Shown one piece after another: positions 34,908 to 46,300 of a stretch of DNA of 64,000 bases (positions are counted from its first letter, which is position 1; every line of letters starts with the position of its first letter). The notes below the pieces were generated by a model. It was given only the letters and a program-made list of their open reading frames with translations, was not told the DNA's origin and ran no database searches. The DNA is from Himantopus leucocephalus. Its lineage: Eukaryota; Chordata; Aves; Charadriiformes; Recurvirostridae. A program made the translations under genes and the position numbers. Location: NCBI GenBank assembly GCA_003993805.1, contig RSEF01000003.1, forward strand, positions 88,147,038-88,211,037, in the 5' to 3' direction.

Positions 34908-37847
34908 TGAGTTATTTTAGCATAGCTGCTCCTGAGCCAAGTTATTTATAAGCCAATAATATCCATGGAACAGTACAAGGCCTAGAATAAAGTCCATGTA
35001 ATGAAGCATTTATAAAGTAGACACAAGCAAAGCTCAGAAAAGAGACACACAAAAAAAAAAAGTTATTGCCACTATCACTCACAAGTTCTCTTAAATCTCT
35101 GGGTAGGACTTGAATGTAGACTAAATCTTAGCAAAGTCAGCTGAAATTCTCTATGAGTTTTGTAAATTGTCCCTCCTTAGAAGTCAGTTCTGTGCTGTTA
35201 TCCATGGTACCAAAATGCACTATTTTTGGTCATTTTTTGAAAACAAGCAGCTTTCTGAAGTGTTTTGCCTCTATTTTAAGTTTTTATTTCTTTTTTAATC
35301 CTCACTTTTCAGTAACTGCATAGGGCCTGGATGCCGTTGTGCTTGATACTGCGCTGAAGACAAAGATGATTCACGTCCCCATGTGCTGATGTTGTCAGGT
35401 TGCATCTGAGCTGCTGACAGACAGAGAAGCGTGATGGCATGATCTGGGATTCACAGACAGCTACAGCTTCATCACTAAGCAAACCCCACAAATGAATAAT
35501 CTCAATATCAGGAGAACCATAAGTGCTATTTACCTGTTTCATTCAATTTCCCTGTCACCTAAAGTAAAGGTAATCCCTGTTTCCATGTTAGAATTGATAT
35601 GGAAAGATTGGAATGCTGATACTGGAAGATTCAGGGAGGAGCTTATAGCATGTCGACAGTAAATATGCTGGCTCAAGTCTGGCCAGGAGCTTAAGGGACA
35701 AAAGTTTCCAGAAAATATTTACTGTATTGCCTTTGGTGGGTAACAAAGGCTTTTAAAAAGCAGAGTTGGGTCCTTATAGTCAGATACGTCCTCCAATTGC
35801 TCATTCATTTCCAGCTGTTTGGATCCATATGAGACTTCCCAAAACAGGACCTGCCCTGATCTAGATCTGACCATCGAAACTGATCTCAGGACCACCGCCA
35901 GACTCTTTATTTGCAGACATGGTACAGCATCTGACTGAAAAAGGGCAGCGCTTGCCAGTATGAGTCAGGTGATTGCTCCAGCAGGGACCCAACGGACACA
36001 GCCCAGCACAGGCAGAACACTGCACTTAACTGTGCAAGCGAATGGAGGCTGTGTTGCTATGTTACAGGAAGAGTGATGTGGTGCCATCCCAGTAAAGGTT
36101 GATTTTCAACTTTTTAAAGGCATGTTTGGCAACTGCAGTAAACACACTAGCCGGAATGCTGCAATGTTTCAGTCAAATCACTCACTAGGGTGAACCCAGA
36201 GTCCTGGGTGTTACAGCTTGCCTGAAAGCAGCACTCTCCTCCAGAGATAAAAACATTGATGGTTAAAAAAATTGTTTGTAAATTCGCAGGCAAGCACATG
36301 GGTACGTGAGGAAGTTAAGATTGTAAGTAGCCTAAGGGAAAACTTGCAAAAGGGTGTTGTATGGCAGTTCTGAGGAAGCCCAAATGTTAGGCAGCCAGGA
36401 AATTCAAGGTTAAGGTTACTCTTTCAAACTCTCCCAGGCTTCTGCAAGCATGAAAATGTGGAGATAAGGCAGCTTAAGCAGTTCTAACATTGCCTCAGTC
36501 ATGAAGCCCAGAGCAAACAATCTGTGTCATATAAATACAGTATTACGAAAGTTGTAACTAACTGGTAAGTTTTCAAAACTCTTAACAATAACAGGTAGTA
36601 CTTTGCATGCATAGATCAGATATCCCACTATACTGTGAGTGCTTTAAGTCTGTGCCATCTTTTTGGCTTCAAACCACTGAAACAGGCTCCGCGTACGTTC
36701 CTTGGAGGACCAGATGCTCTAGGGAAAGCACATGGTCCCTGGAGCCTGGAAGGGGACATGGTGGCACTATGAGCTTTCATTCATGCGTGGGGATTGCCTG
36801 GCCGTTCCCCTGCTGCCCAGTAATAAATACTACTCCCAGGGCTGAGGGTGAGGCTGAGTAGGGGCTCACTTAACTTTTCTGCCTGGTACTATGTGCACGT
36901 TGCTGCCACCTATCTGAAACTTTTACTGACATTGTCTATGGTAAGGAAATGCTGATTTTTTAGGAAGTTTTTTCAACAGATACCTTGGTGGAGAGCCCAT
37001 CTCTTGTTTGAGATAGAGTGAGTGGTAGCAATCTCATCTAATGTTAGACATCTACGGTAAAGCTGCTGAGACATCTGCATTGGGATAGTCATCCAGGCTT
37101 GATGTATAGGCATTGGGAAGACATGGGTGCTTCTGGGGAATGAATCACCCTATCTGGAAGTAAACAGCTAAAGTAGGTCAGATGAGTCACTGACTGGAAT
37201 GCCCGCTTTCTCCCTGCTGAGCGTAAAAAGTCTTCATTGAATAGCTCAGATGTAGACATCTGCACTGCACACATCTAGCCTTAGGTGAGGTGAGACCAAC
37301 TCTTGCTATTATGAGTCTGCAAACAGTGTCAGGGCTGAGTTTTGCAGTCTGTGAGATGTTTTGTGAAATTCTGTTTTGATTCAAAACAGAATTAAGTTCT
37401 GAAATTTACTGGTTATTTCTCTGAACTTTAGAAGATAGGTTCTGCCTGCTCCAGTATTCAGCATGATATAAAACTCATGGCATCCTCACCTCAAGGAGCT
37501 TCTACCTGCCTAAAATGGAAGAGCAATGGCCAGATAAATAAAACAAGTTTTGTAAACATTTCTGTTATCATTATTACCTATTATTTGTACTGTAATAATC
37601 TTTAAGTACCTTGGCTCTATTTAGCTAGGGAGTTCCCAAACGTGGGACAGAAATAGTTCCTACCCTGAAAAATGTACACGCAAAGTTTACAGTGACAGAC
37701 ATACCAGGTGTAAGGAGGGAACCCACAGAAACAAAGGGATCACCCAGACAAGTGGGGATTACAGAATACTAGCTGCAAGACAGCATACATCTAATGTAGG
37801 TTTTCCACACATGAAAATGTAAATTGTGCACTACTGTTTTGTTTCAG
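34908..37847. other. Sequence without recognised genes
   Basis: Mostly AT-rich. A less AT-rich patch at 36607-36861 carries an 84-codon plus-strand frame with no known motif. No repeat was recognised. Confidence 0.55.
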
Positions 37848-38006
37848 GAGGTCACTGTAGCTGCATCCAGACCTGTCCACACATCACTGCTTCTACAGAA
37901 TCAGCACAAGCCCTGTGATTCTGGGGTATCAACTATGTCTTCCATACTTACACTTCAGGAAAACTTTCAATTTAACAAGCCATTTTTTATGTATTTGAAA
38001 ATTTAA
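37848..38006 (+). other. Exon-like open frame after a strong acceptor (unrecognised)
   Basis: The acceptor 'ctactgttttgtttcag' ends at 37847. The frame starting exactly at 37848 stays open for 52 codons to TAA at 38004-38006. The peptide begins EVTVAASRPVHTSLLLQN and is mixed in composition until a Phe/Lys-rich end that reads like intron. A second CAG at 37959 could shorten it. I know no family that fits. There are no CpGs, so no sign of a CpG-rich coding exon. Confidence 0.17.
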
Positions 38007-38688
38007 TGGAGACATCTCACTTTATCACGCTAAATTACTAAAATAAGCAATAATGTCATCATAGACTGCTAATACAGCCAGCCTGCTGGGCTCCAGCTGG
38101 TTGGTTGCTGAGGCAAAGAAAGAGTGAGCATTACCAGATACTTTGCTGAGCTGAAGTTTTAGAGGGAGATTTGACTTTGACAAATATCTCCTTTACATAA
38201 ATAGCCTGGAATATTTTCAAAGAACCAAGGAAAAGTAAGAAATGAACAAGGAGTTACAAAGTACTGGATTGAGTTATGTTTTCTCAGATGCAGCCACATT
38301 TCACAATCCCTGATATTTTCTGGGAATGATTTGTGAAATAAAACTTCTCAGCGTATTTGCATGCTTTATTTTTCTGCAAGGCCATCTTTTCATCTCCCAT
38401 CTACATCCCTATCTCAATGTCTTGTTACTTTTTAGCACACCAAAAGGATCTGTATTAATTCAGACAATAATTTTTTTACTTATTTGCAGTTCATTACAAT
38501 GTCATGTTTTGGGAGCATATTCATCTTTTTGCTAAGTCCACTTTGTGTTTCCACTCGGTATATCAGCTTTGTATAAAAAACAAGAGTGGGCACAGGTTAT
38601 TCTAGTTGATCATTATTTTACATTTTCTCTGTCAGAAACAGCATCATTAGAGAGAAAAAGAAATAAGAGAGTCAGTAACAGTAGCCTC

Positions 38689-38726
38689 TTTTTTTTTTTT
38701 TTTTNTTTTTTTTTTTTTTTTTTTTT
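38689..38726. repeat. Poly-T tract with one ambiguous base
   Basis: An uninterrupted T homopolymer except for N at 38705. Its true length is uncertain because homopolymers are hard to sequence. Confidence 0.95.
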
Positions 38727-39540
38727 GCCTGTGTATAGACAGCATAGGGTTCTGCTAGGGTTCTTTCTATAGAGAAACATATGGCTTTGTGAGATTTATA
38801 AACATATAGAGAATAATGAGCATATGCTGGTACTTTAAAAACATCTGTAAACCAAGGATAAAATCAAAAGTTGTATGAAAATATGAAGGTTGCAAAGTTT
38901 ACCATGTTGTGGAAAGATACTTTTGACACATTGCTCTTATTAAATTTCTATAATGTTTAATTAGAAAGCTCTGGTTCATGCTTTCTATAACAAAGCTGAA
39001 GTTACATCACTGCACATATAATGCAATAGTAACAGGAAAAGATCCAGCAAGATAGCCTAAGGGAATTATCAACTGTATTGTTATTTGTAATAATTTGTGA
39101 GCAATATTTTCTCACAAAAAAGTGTAAACTAAAAAGTAATTTGGCAGAACCTATTCCAGTCTTTGCTTTGGTAGTAGCTGTGTGCTGGAGCCAACAGGGG
39201 CACTGGAGTAGATTCAGTAAAGCACTAAGCACCTAACACAAAACTAAATCCTCCAGTATCTCCTCTACAGGTACCTCCACCCCATACATGCTGCCATGGC
39301 ATTTGGGTTAGATTTGCAAATTTCCAGAACTTCCAAACCATTCAGAATCCTACTCCCCAAATTAGTATCCTTACGCTCACATATTACAGAAATAAGCACA
39401 AAACTGACACCTGGTTTCCAGCAGTGTTTAGAGTCATCCTATGAAAATTGGTCCTAGAAGTAGGAATCAAAATCTTTTCCTTCCGTTCTGAGTAACTTCA
39501 TTGTTAGGCCAAACAACCATGCCTTCTCAGGTAGATTCAT

Positions 39541-39580
39541 CAGATAAATCTTATCTTCATCAGATAAATCTTATCTTCTG
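39541..39580. repeat. 20-bp tandem duplication
   Basis: CAGATAAATCTTATCTTCAT is followed by the same text, with the last two bases changed to TG. Confidence 0.9.
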
Positions 39581-40773
39581 TTGTTTCTGTTGAACAACTT
39601 GGACAGAGGTGACAGCAGACATGCTCATCTCATAGACCAGACCGGTGATTTGGATACATTCATGAGAAACATGAGTTTGCATCTGAGTCTGCCACTGCTT
39701 ATTCTCATCAGCAGCTTATTATATCAAAGGACGAGGTATCATCCAGTACTAGAACAGATCTGTATTTTTATTTAGGACTGCTGGGCTATGTGTCCAGAGT
39801 AGACGGAGGAGCCTGTACACCAGATGCATTCCTGTCAGCACAGTTTCCAACGAGACAGTTTTAGAAAGCTGGAAAGTGGGATGAGGCTGCTCATGTAACT
39901 GCCTGCTCACGAGTACCTAAGTTTGATGGTGAGCTCCATATGGTGGCCAGATATTTTGTACAGGATTCCGGATTCTGCTCCAGACACCTAACATCTAAAA
40001 TGTAGTTACTGGCAGCATGTATCTTCATTGGATCTTGTCTTCTACAGATATTATATATGCATAGAGATAGGGTTACTATGCATGAATAAAGATCAAGGAT
40101 TTGTTCTTGCTAGTCATAGGTAGGAATCCTATTTTTGTCAAGGAGAGAGGGCAGAGATTGAGGAGCACTGCCTATACTGAAAATAGATTTACTTCTCTAA
40201 TTTGCTAGAATACTTCTTGGGTGTTGTTAAAATACTTGATATTAAAAAAGTAGATTATTATAATTTGCTCAATCAGTGGCTAAGACCTTTGTAAGAAACT
40301 GTCATGGAAATTAAGAAATACATGATCAAACAAAGAGAATTAAAGCTAAGTACTACAAAACAGGTTGGAAAAATATGTTTTCAAGGATCAGTTTCTAATT
40401 GCTACATCCTAAAAATGTAATCCTATAATACAGAATAGTACTGTGCCTTTTCTGATAGTCTCTGAAGACTGTGAAAGTACTGAGAGAGGACAACAGGTCT
40501 AATAACAATCTAGTGCAACCTCCCTTGGATTTTATGCCTAATGCTCTGAGATCAGGAACTCTGAGACATTGATTTCTTGAAGTCAGGATTTCCAAAGCTA
40601 TGCCTTTGTGCTACTCTTCTTTTCACTTTTTTGAAAAGTAAAGCAGAAAGAACAAGATACAGAAGTGGTGAATGCAAAGGTTGAAGTTATGATGAAAATA
40701 TATTTTGGTATATCTTGTCTCTGCTTCTTCCACAGGTGAAGAAATAACTGACACATCTGCTTCTAAGTTTGTG

Positions 40774-40806
40774 AATAAAATACAGTTACATTAAAAAAAA
40801 AAAAAA
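40774..40806 (+). other. AATAAA followed by a 14-A tract
   Basis: AATAAA at 40774-40779, then 13 bases, then 14 A residues (40793-40806). This is the shape of a reverse-transcribed mRNA 3' end, but upstream sequence shows no mRNA-like frame. Confidence 0.3.
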
Positions 40807-40835
40807 TAGCCAATCAGCTATGTGGCTTAGCAAAT

Positions 40836-42905
40836 TCATAGAATCATAGAATCATAGAATGGTTTAGGTTGGAAGGGATCTTAAAGATCATCTAGTTCCA
40901 ACCCCTCTGCCATAGGCAGGGACACCTTCCAGGCTGCTCAAAGCTCTATCCAGCCTGGCCTTCAACACTTCCAGGGATGGGGCATCCACAGCTTCTCTGG
41001 GAAACCTGTTCCAGTGCCTCACCACCCAAATAGTGAAAAATTTCTTCCTAATATCTATTCGAAATCTACCCTCTTCCAGTTTAAAACCATTACCCCTTGT
41101 TCTATCACTACCTGCCCTTGTAAAAAGTCCCTCTCCAGTTTTTCTGTAGGTGGTCTTCAGATACTGGAAAGCTGCTATAATGTCTCCCTGGAGCCTTCTC
41201 TTCTGCAGGCTGAACAAACCCAACTCTCTCAGCCTGTCGTCATAGGAGATGTGCTGTAACCCTCTGATCATCTTTGTGGCCCTCCTCTGGACCCACTCTA
41301 ACAGGTCCATATCCTTCTTATGTTGAGGGCTCAATATTCCAGGTGTGGTCTCACAACAGCAGAGTAGAGGGGCAGAATCACCTCCCTCAACCTGCTGGCC
41401 ATGCTTCTTTTGATGCAGCCCAGGATACGGTTTGCCTTCTGGGCTGTGAGCACACGTTGCCAGCTCATCTTGAGCTTCTCATCAACCAACACCCCCAAGT
41501 CCTTCTCCTCAAGACTGTCCTCAGTCCATTCCCCACCCAGCCTGTATTTGTGCTTAGGATTTCCCCTACCCATGTGCAGGACCTTGCGCTTGGCCTTGTT
41601 GAACTTAATGAGGTTTGCACAGGCCCACCTCTCGAGCCTGTCCAGGTCCCTCTGGATGGCATCCCTCCCTTCCAGTGTGTGGACTGCTCCACACATCTTG
41701 GTGTCGCCGGCAAACTTGCTGAGGGTGCACTCCATCCCAGCATCCATGTCACCAACAAAGATATTGAACAGCACCAGTCCCAGTACTAACCCCTGAGGAA
41801 CACCACCTGTCACTGCTTGCCACTTGGACAAGGAGCTGTTAACCACAACTCTTTAAGTACAACCATCCAGACAGTTCCTTATCCAGCGAGCAGTCCATCT
41901 GTCAAATCCATGTCTCTCCAATTTAGAGTCCAGGATGTCATGTGGAACAGTCTTAAATGCTTTGCACAAGTCGAGGTAGATGACATCTGTTGCATTCCCC
42001 TTATCCACCAATACTGTAACACCATCATAGAAGGCCACCAAATTTGTCAGGCACAATTTGCCCTTAGTGAAGCCATATTGGCTGCCACCAATGACCTCCT
42101 TATTTTCCATGTGCTTTATTGTAGTTTCCAGGAGGATCTGCTCCATGATCTTGCCGGGCACAGAGGTGAGACTGACAGGCCTATAGTTCCCCAGGTCTTC
42201 TTTTTTACCCTTTTTAAAAATTTGGATTATGTTTCCCCTTTTCAAGTCAGTGGGAACTTCACCTGACTGCCATGACTTCTCAAATATGATGGCTAGTGGC
42301 TTGGCAACTTCATCCACCAGTTCTCTTAGTACCTGCCGATGAATTTCATCAAGTCCCATGGACCTTTTTACCTGCAGGTTCCTCAGATGGTCTTGAACCT
42401 GGTCTTCTACAGTGGGCGGTACCTCATTCTCCCAGTCCTTGCCTTTGCCTTCTGTGACTTGGGCAGTGTGGTCAGAGCCCTTACCAGTGAAGACTGAGGC
42501 AAAAAAGCCATTCAGTATCTCAGCCTTCTCCATGTCCCAGGTGACCAGGTCTCTCATTTCCTTCTTGAGTGGGCCCACATTTTCCTTAGTCTTCCTTTTG
42601 TCGCTGATATACCTATAGAAGCTTTCCTTGTTGCCCTTGATGCCCCTGGCCAGATTTACCTCTATTTGGGCTTCAGCTTTCCTACCCTGATCCCTGGCTG
42701 CTCGGACAATTTCTCTGTATCCCTCCCAGGCTACCTGTCCTTGTTTCCACCCTCCGTAGGCTTCCTTTTTCTGTTTGAGATTGTCCAGGACCTATTTGTT
42801 CATCCATGCAGGCCTCCTGGCATTTTTGCCTGACTTTCTCTTTGTCAGTATGCACTGCTCCTGAGCTTGGTGGAGGTGGTCCTTGAATATTAGCCAAATA
42901 ATTCT
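40836..42905 (-). mobile_element. CR1 LINE, 5'-truncated, about 2.1 kb
   Basis: Three CATAGAAT-type tail units, then the 3' UTR, the C-terminal region of ORF2 and the whole reverse transcriptase. The match fades at about 42905, upstream of a block reading IFKDHLHQAQEQCIL, which lies before the RT. It is the best-preserved CR1 copy in the window. By its post-tail text it groups with the 22764 copy. A 14-A tract ends 30 bases before its 3' tail. Confidence 0.96.
40888..42905 (-). pseudogene. CR1 ORF2 remnant: reverse transcriptase
   Basis: ORF2 of CR1 copies the element RNA into DNA at the nicked target. Minus-strand block 42578-41853 covers the fingers and palm, with [19 protein letters not shown] and motif A as [10 protein letters not shown], so the first catalytic Asp is kept. 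A TAA stop breaks the same frame at 41853-41855. The next block, 41846-41331, has GGVPQG and motif C as FAGD instead of FADD (41703-41714), which removes a catalytic Asp. Block 41334-40888 is in another frame after a frameshift and holds the C-terminal [10 protein letters not shown] and RHWNRFPREAVDA blocks. It is dead as an enzyme. Confidence 0.94.
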
Positions 42906-43269
42906 GGATGTGGAATGAACAGGACTGAAAATCTGCATTTCCATTAAAAAAACAACCAAAATAAACATTTTCCTGTATTTTCTTTCCATTTACAGGAAGA
43001 AGCTATCATTGTAAAGTAAAAGAGTAGATCTTGAAATTCTCTGAAAGTCACTAGAATAAAAAAAAAAAACAACACTAATGTTTGAAAAGTTATTTGTCTA
43101 TCATCTGGAAATGTCATATCTTATTCAAGACTGACAGTCATGTTGTGAAAACTGTAAGTACCATAGATGATACAAAGCAAACATCCATTTTCTTTATTCT
43201 TTTCTCTGTCCAATGTAAGACAGGAGAAAACAAAAACACGGCAGAGGAATCTGACAGCAGACAGAGTGA
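42906..43269. other. AT-rich spacer between two CR1 copies
   Basis: Contains an A-tract near 43060-43070. I see no gene or known repeat. Confidence 0.6.
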
Positions 43270-43392
43270 ATCATTGTAGAATAATAGAACTTAGAGTTGA
43301 AAAGATGTTAAATTATCTGATCTGCTCTTTTGCCAGAATCGGATTGTTTTCTAGCATGTATTCCCTGCAGTTATTTCCAGGCTAGTTTTAGA
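43270..43392 (-). mobile_element. Very old CR1-like LINE 3' end
   Basis: The antisense CR1 tail and 3'-UTR pattern can be followed in decayed form: 'gaatcattgtagaataatag' for the tail, 'agagttgaaaagatgttaaa' for the 'ggttggaagggacct' zone, then 'gccagaatcggattg' and 'ccaggctagttttag'. The last blocks resemble ancient amniote CR1 lineages more than the young avian ones. There are many substitutions throughout, so the call is tentative. Confidence 0.5.
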
Positions 43393-46300
43393 TTTCTATC
43401 GCAGGGCCACAGGCTTCAAAATTGTCAGTTAGAAAGACTGCATATTTATATGAAAAAGAATACTTAGTAACAATAAGAAATAAAGCACTAAAATCCAGAA
43501 GTCATTTGAAATGGTGCAAACTTCTACATTTCGCTACAGAAAAGTGGCAAAAAGTAGAGGAATCCCTTTCTTTGAAATTCAAAATGGCTTAGGGCTGAGA
43601 TCAGCTTAGCTTTATCTACACTTAGAAACTTTAAAAAGCTTATCCAAAGCTCTTCAAATGCCTGAAGAATTTCAACACTGACCACTCTGAGATATATCTG
43701 TATCTCACATACATCAATACCTGGGTAGCATTTCATCGGGGCTTTTCAAAGCTTACATCTTGGAAACATGCTGACTACAGTTGCTATTGATACTTGAATC
43801 CTCCCACAGATCTTCCCTCTCAACTGTAACTGAAGCAAGACAGAAGCTAAATTAGAAGCTGATTATTCCATTATACCCTCTTGTTCAATGTTCCTTTGAA
43901 AATATGGATACCGGCTACCAAAAGATAGTAGAAAAGTAGTTTGAGGTAGCGTGTGTGCTTCTACCCCATAACCGATGGAACTGCGTTTCTTTTCCTAGGC
44001 AGCCTCCTCTATTGCAATGCTGAGTGTAAGGATAAGAATGCTTGAGAAACTGAAGACCCATGGGGACCATACTTCCATCACACTGACATCACTAGGTATT
44101 GACAGGATCAGTTAAGTGCAAATGTGCTATTCTCCTTTGTTAAAGGTGTAAAAGCATATTAACTTATACAACCTCTAGATAAAGACGGGAAAAAGCCTCC
44201 ATGAGATTCCTACCTTCTCTGTCCTTAGCTATCCCATCTCCATCCATTTGCAACAAAGAAGATGACTTTAAGCATTCATGTTGTATTGCAACAAAAATAA
44301 AAGACTTTTAGAGACTGCAAATACATTGCAGACTAGACAAATAGGTAGAATCAGAGAGAGAGACCTATCAAATACAACTATTTTGGAAACTCCAAGAGAT
44401 TAAAAGATACAACAGATTAAAAAATATCGGAACCTATTTTAACATTATCAACAACAACAAGCTGTAGCATGCTGTTGAGAAATGCAGGCTTTTAAACCTT
44501 CCAGTCGTGAGGAGAGCTAGACCTTTGCTACTGGACAGCTCTGTTCAATTGAAGTATTTCCAACAATAAAATATATGACCTTTGACTTCATAGAATACAT
44601 ATTAGTTCGTCTTGAAAAGTTTAAGTTGGGAATGAGAACTAAAAACTGCTGTGTTAACAAGGCAGAATGGTTTGATTAAGGTTATCTTCCCCAGGAAAAA
44701 TGATGGCCAACAGGAAGACTGAATGCTGTAACTCTTTGCCAGTTAGATTAATCTCTCTGTGAGCATGACATATTATCAGGATGTGCTCCAGGAAAAGATG
44801 AATCAGAAATGTTATAAAAAATGCATTAAGTAGGCAATGACACCTTTTATAAAAGAAAAGTCTGTTTCTTGCTTAATAGTGACTGGAAAAATCTCCTTTA
44901 TTTTACAAAACCCATAATTTCAAAGTACCAGTTCATTCTAAATATGCATTTTTATTTTATTTTTCTAAAGAAAATTAACTTGAGACCTAAAAGTTGGTTC
45001 TCAGACCTGAAAATGTTCTGGCTGCCTCCTACATAACCCCTTCCTCTTGCTTCCTCTTTCAGATGCTTCTGACAGATGGATGAGGAGATGAGAAGTTTGG
45101 CACGGGGGATTAGGTCCAGCACTGCTGAGTGTAGCTAGAGAGTGAGGAGCCCAGGCCACAAAATTCCCTCAGACACCTTGTACCATTCTAGGGATGGGTA
45201 CAGTCAGGTGCTAGCCACTTGGACCGGTCAGTGTTACTGTGTCCCGGTGTGTCCCAGTCAATCACTAGTCATCACAGAAGTATCTCCTTTACATTTTGAA
45301 AACAGAAAACCTAAATTAAAGATTATTACAATATTACTGGGGATTAAATAGTAGTGCACACATTGTTGAGATCTTCAGGTGGTGTAAATTAGCATAGCTC
45401 ACCGGCTTTCAGTATCAACAGGGACTTTATCAGATCAGTATTTAAAGCTTCTGCAAGTGCCCTACATTACACCACAAGATCAGCATTTCCACCAACTGTA
45501 TTAAAGGTTACCGAAAATCATATTTCTTTTATCAGTAAGTATTCAGGAAAATAAACTGAGTTCTGAAATAGGAGATAATTTAATGATGATGAATCTGTTG
45601 CAAAGAACAAAAGATAAAAGAAATACCTTTGTAACCACATTTGCTTACATCATCCCTGCGACTAATTGACATATTAAAGATAGCTGTTGAAGCAAGCAAA
45701 GCTTGCTAGTACGAAATTACTTCCTCAATGAAAAGGTGCCAGTGTTAACATTTTCCATAAAAGTAAAAGGTGATAAAAGATAACCATGTAGAACAACTTA
45801 AATATCTTTTATTTTGGGGCTGTAAGAGTACATATTTCCTGGGAAAGAAAAAATACCTGTACAGAGTAAAACTGGCTACAGCCAGCCTATGCAGAATACA
45901 ACTGACAAGTGGTGATGAAGATTCATCATGTCTACGCAATTTCATTGAAATGGCTCAGGAAGAAGTTATGAATTCTCCATGTGATAACTAAAAATCACTG
46001 AGATGTTTTCTTAAATTGTCTAAGAAGAATCTCTTTTCTATATTGACACAAGGCTTACCAGATAGAAATGAAGAGAAAAAGTCTTTATTGCTGTGTGGAG
46101 TAATCAAAGGGCTACCAGAGGAACTTCCGTCCTTATCTAGCTCTCTATTGTTATGATTTTTTTAATGAAGATTGGAAATATATTTCTTTATCTGAAGAGT
46201 TTACAGAAATATTACTATACTTTGGATTTCAGAAATATTACTATACTCTGGATTTGGCATTTCCTAGACTAATTTATCTTCAAGGTTTAAAAAACTTTAA

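Larger units (their letters stand above)
38007..40835. other. AT-rich sequence without recognised genes
   Basis: Contains a poly-T run of about 38 bases with one N (38689-38726), a 20-bp tandem duplication (39541-39580), and an AATAAA plus A-tract near 40774-40806. No coding region was seen. Confidence 0.55.

Noticed and set aside
41274..41796. Plus-strand frames of 131-171 codons over the CR1
   Set aside because: Antisense shadows of CR1 ORF2, whose coding strand is minus.
45040..45110. Acceptor CTTGCTTCCTCTTTCAG as an exon start
   Set aside because: All three frames after it close within about ten codons and no donor is near.
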